Shown: positions 32,110 through 33,676 of the stretch, piece by piece
Layout: every line of letters begins with the position of its first letter
How positions within the stretch are numbered: position 1 is the stretch's first letter
Assembly (NCBI GenBank): GCA_017999835.1
Contig: JAGNLA010000017.1
Location: forward strand, 1-33,676
From: Caldisericia bacterium
GTDB lineage: Bacteria; Caldisericota; Caldisericia; JAAYUI01
Direction of reading: 5' to 3'
DNA length: 33,676 bases
Notes under the pieces: model-generated
The model's database searches: none
Told to the model about the DNA's origin: nothing
Seen by the model: the letters and a program-made list of their open reading frames with translations, nothing else
Made by a program: the position numbers and the translations under genes

Positions 32110-33007
32110 CACAGACAATGTCTTGTGCACGGTTCCAGGCAACATGAAAAAAGACCTGGTTTTCAATGAAGCTGATGCCTCATCGGTATCCAAAAAAGTG
32201 GTTTCAATTGGAAAGATAAAGGTTTCCGACCCTGTCGCCATTGCAGATTTTGTAGAGTTTGAGGATTTTGAAAACGGCACTGGGCAGATAACAAAGATTC
32301 TGCCAAGAAAATCAAAACTGAGCAGGAAAGATCCAGGCCCAAGGCCTGTTGAACAGGTTGTGGCAGCCAACATCGACCAGGTGGTCATCTTTTTTGCAGT
32401 CAATGAGGAAACAAAGAATTGGCCTATGCTTGACTGGTTGCTTGCCGAGGTTGAAATGACCCAGCTGCCCGCAATTGTTTTGATGACCAAGACTGACCTG
32501 ACCGACGTCAGTTCGATAGAAAAAGAAGCAATCTGCTACAAAAACATGGGCTACAAACTCATCCTGACAAGCACAGTCAACGGACTTGGTTTGGAAGAGG
32601 CAAAGCTGGTTCTAAAAGACAAAACCTCGGTTTTCATAGGAAAATCTGGTGTTGGAAAAAGTTCGCTGCTCAATGCAATCCAGCCTGGTCTAGGGCTCAA
32701 AGTCGCCGAGATCAGTAAGCACATCCAGGAAGGCAGGCATACGACCACCCATCTTGAGATGTTCGACCTGGACTTTGGCGGCAAGATCATCGACACCCCG
32801 GGCTGGCGAACAATCAACTTCTGGAACGAAGATGAATTCAACTTCGACTGGTGTTACAGGGATTTTCGACCTTTCATTGGCAAGTGCAAATTTAACAACT
32901 GCACGCACTCGGCTGAACCGGACTGCGCGGTCAAAGACGCTGTTTCAAAGGGCGAAATTCTAAAAAGAAGGCACGACAGTTACCTAAAGCTGATGGACAA
33001 CCGTTGA
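32042..33007 (+). CDS. rsgA: Ribosome small subunit-dependent GTPase RsgA
   Basis: RsgA checks late assembly of the 30S subunit in the cytoplasm. The 321 residues contain an OB-fold N-terminus (about 1-85). A circularly permuted GTPase follows, with motif order G4 (MTKTDL, 148-153), G1 (GKSGVGKSS, 200-208) and G3 (DTPGW, 251-255). A zinc motif comes last, with C282, C287, H289 and C295 (CKFNNCTHSAEPDC). G4 has TKTD instead of the usual NKxD, which may be worth noting. The ATG at 32042 is chosen because the OB fold starts directly after it; the SD (AAGGATGAT) is weak. It lies downstream of a terminator and an overlapping small ORF. Confidence 0.93.
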   Translation: MSSNIRQGQIYRKNLGKYLVKTDTDNVLCTVPGNMKKDLVFNEADASSVSKKVVSIGKIKVSDPVAIADFVEFEDFENGTGQITKILPRKSKLSRKDPGPRPVEQVVAANIDQVVIFFAVNEETKNWPMLDWLLAEVEMTQLPAIVLMTKTDLTDVSSIEKEAICYKNMGYKLILTSTVNGLGLEEAKLVLKDKTSVFIGKSGVGKSSLLNAIQPGLGLKVAEISKHIQEGRHTTTHLEMFDLDFGGKIIDTPGWRTINFWNEDEFNFDWCYRDFRPFIGKCKFNNCTHSAEPDCAVKDAVSKGEILKRRHDSYLKLMDNR

Positions 33008-33027
33008 AGCAAACAAGTTTGACAAAT

Positions 33028-33058
33028 CCTCCATTTTTATCAACAATAACAATGGAGG
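33028..33058 (+). promoter_or_regulatory. Hairpin covering the ribosome binding site of the last gene
   Basis: CCTCCATT (33028-33035) is perfectly complementary to AATGGAGG (33051-33058), which contains the SD of the gene starting at 33065. The 8-bp stem with a 15-base loop would hide the SD, suggesting translation controlled by temperature, a ligand, a protein or an antisense RNA. There is no T run, so it is not a terminator. Confidence 0.5.
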
Positions 33059-33064
33059 TTTGCC

Positions 33065-33676
33065 ATGAATCTTGATACCGAGAGTCTTTGGAAAACGCTG
33101 GACAGCATCAACGAGGATTTCTTTTTTGGTCGTGACATTTCAAAAAAGGATCGGCTGGAGGCAGCCAGATGGATTGCCTCCAGGCAGGGTTTGAAAGGCT
33201 CTTACTATAAAATGTTTGCGCCAACCGAGTCTGATTTTGAACTCTCAAAAACATTCACCGGAGAAAAGATCGCATCGTGGGCGGCAACCGCCCACATAAT
33301 CAGCGAAGAGGCATTGAGATGCCTGACAAAACTTGACGTCAACGACGAGTCGGTCAAGTCGGCCTACCAGCTCGCAAACGACGACATGGTCACAAGACTA
33401 GGAGATTCCAGAAACGGGAAGTACTGCTGTGGAACCTGCTCGGTGGCATTCTGGCGAAACCTCAACGTTGGAGGATTCAATTATCAGGAAGAGCGCTTGA
33501 GATCAGGTTTGACTGAGCTCAAAAAGAGCAGGCTCGGAACAGGAAAATGGCGCTTTTTCCAATTCTTCTGGACTTTATCAGCACTAGTCGAAATCGACAC
33601 GAAAGAATCGGTTGAAGAGATGGAATACTCTGCACCAGCCATTGAACGGACACTTAAGAAATCTGCACAAGACCCG
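33065..33676 (+). CDS. Hypothetical protein, N-terminal 204 residues, runs off the window
   Basis: The frame is open from the ATG at 33065 to the end of the window. GGAGG six bases upstream supports the start. The product (MNLDTESLWKTLDSINEDFF onward) appears soluble and helical. It has a short cysteine cluster, KYCCGTCSVAFWRNLNVGGF, at about residues 120-139. No signal peptide or known catalytic motif is seen, and I do not recognise the family. The codon use matches the neighbouring rsgA. Confidence 0.7.
   Translation, partial: MNLDTESLWKTLDSINEDFFFGRDISKKDRLEAARWIASRQGLKGSYYKMFAPTESDFELSKTFTGEKIASWAATAHIISEEALRCLTKLDVNDESVKSAYQLANDDMVTRLGDSRNGKYCCGTCSVAFWRNLNVGGFNYQEERLRSGLTELKKSRLGTGKWRFFQFFWTLSALVEIDTKESVEEMEYSAPAIERTLKKSAQDP

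Overview
This is a bacterial chromosome segment of about 33.7 kb. It mixes ordinary housekeeping and methionine/sulfur metabolism genes with a large accessory block. Genes use Shine-Dalgarno sites and sigma70-like promoters. Exported proteins carry Sec signal peptides and copper-amine-oxidase-type 'stalk' domains, which suggests a Gram-positive-like or deep-branching environmental bacterium. I cannot name the phylum from sequence alone.

Region 1 (1-15245) is an RHS/YD-repeat polymorphic-toxin-like locus. A cut-off transposase start (1-90, minus strand) is followed by a giant secreted RHS gene (270-6451) interrupted by one frameshift near 2972. Downstream lies an array of displaced pieces of the same RHS core, two of them carrying a different C-terminal tip. 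Each tip is followed by a gene for an exported beta-propeller or stalk-domain protein. The order is core-tip1, propeller A (6474), core-tip2 (7852), stalk A (9461), core fragment (10583) on the plus strand; then, on the minus strand, propeller B (15245), core-tip3 (13830), stalk B (12414), core fragment (11249). Between the two arms sits a degenerate inverted copy of the cysM tail plus the propeller promoter and start (10885-11094). It forms an inverted repeat with 15240-15478 and so flanks a 4.2 kb segment that could invert.

Region 2 (15383-24506) is sulfur amino acid and one-carbon metabolism. cysM faces left; metH and metF face right; metA, metY and panB form a tightly overlapping leftward operon. 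That operon has a promoter, a 69-codon leader ORF, a long dyad and an intrinsic terminator ahead of panB, which looks like an attenuator. MetA has the glutamate associated with acetyl-CoA use, matching the O-acetylhomoserine sulfhydrylase MetY. Together the genes encode direct sulfhydrylation to homocysteine, methylation by cobalamin-dependent MetH, and the methyl-folate supply from MetF.

Region 3 (24504-26470) is a decayed patch: truncated coding remnants, two small convergent genes (one DUF1883-like) and a frameshifted IS1595-type transposase with candidate inverted ends.

Region 4 (26530-31640, minus strand) starts with an AbrB-like regulator whose mRNA start carries a 14-bp palindrome, then an ABC-2 exporter and two flavodoxin-fold oxidoreductases. 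After these come a radical SAM/SPASM protein with a C-terminal PqqD-like recognition domain and, overlapping its 3' end, a 59-codon gene for a cysteine-rich peptide. The last two form a strong candidate RiPP (ribosomally made, modified peptide) locus.

Region 5 (31743-33676) has a promoter, a 17-18-codon Tyr/Cys-rich mini-ORF and a strong terminator, then a small basic ORF, rsgA, and the start of an unknown gene whose ribosome binding site lies in a hairpin.

The two most interesting systems are the RHS tip/partner cassette array and the rSAM-RRE plus Cys-rich peptide pair.
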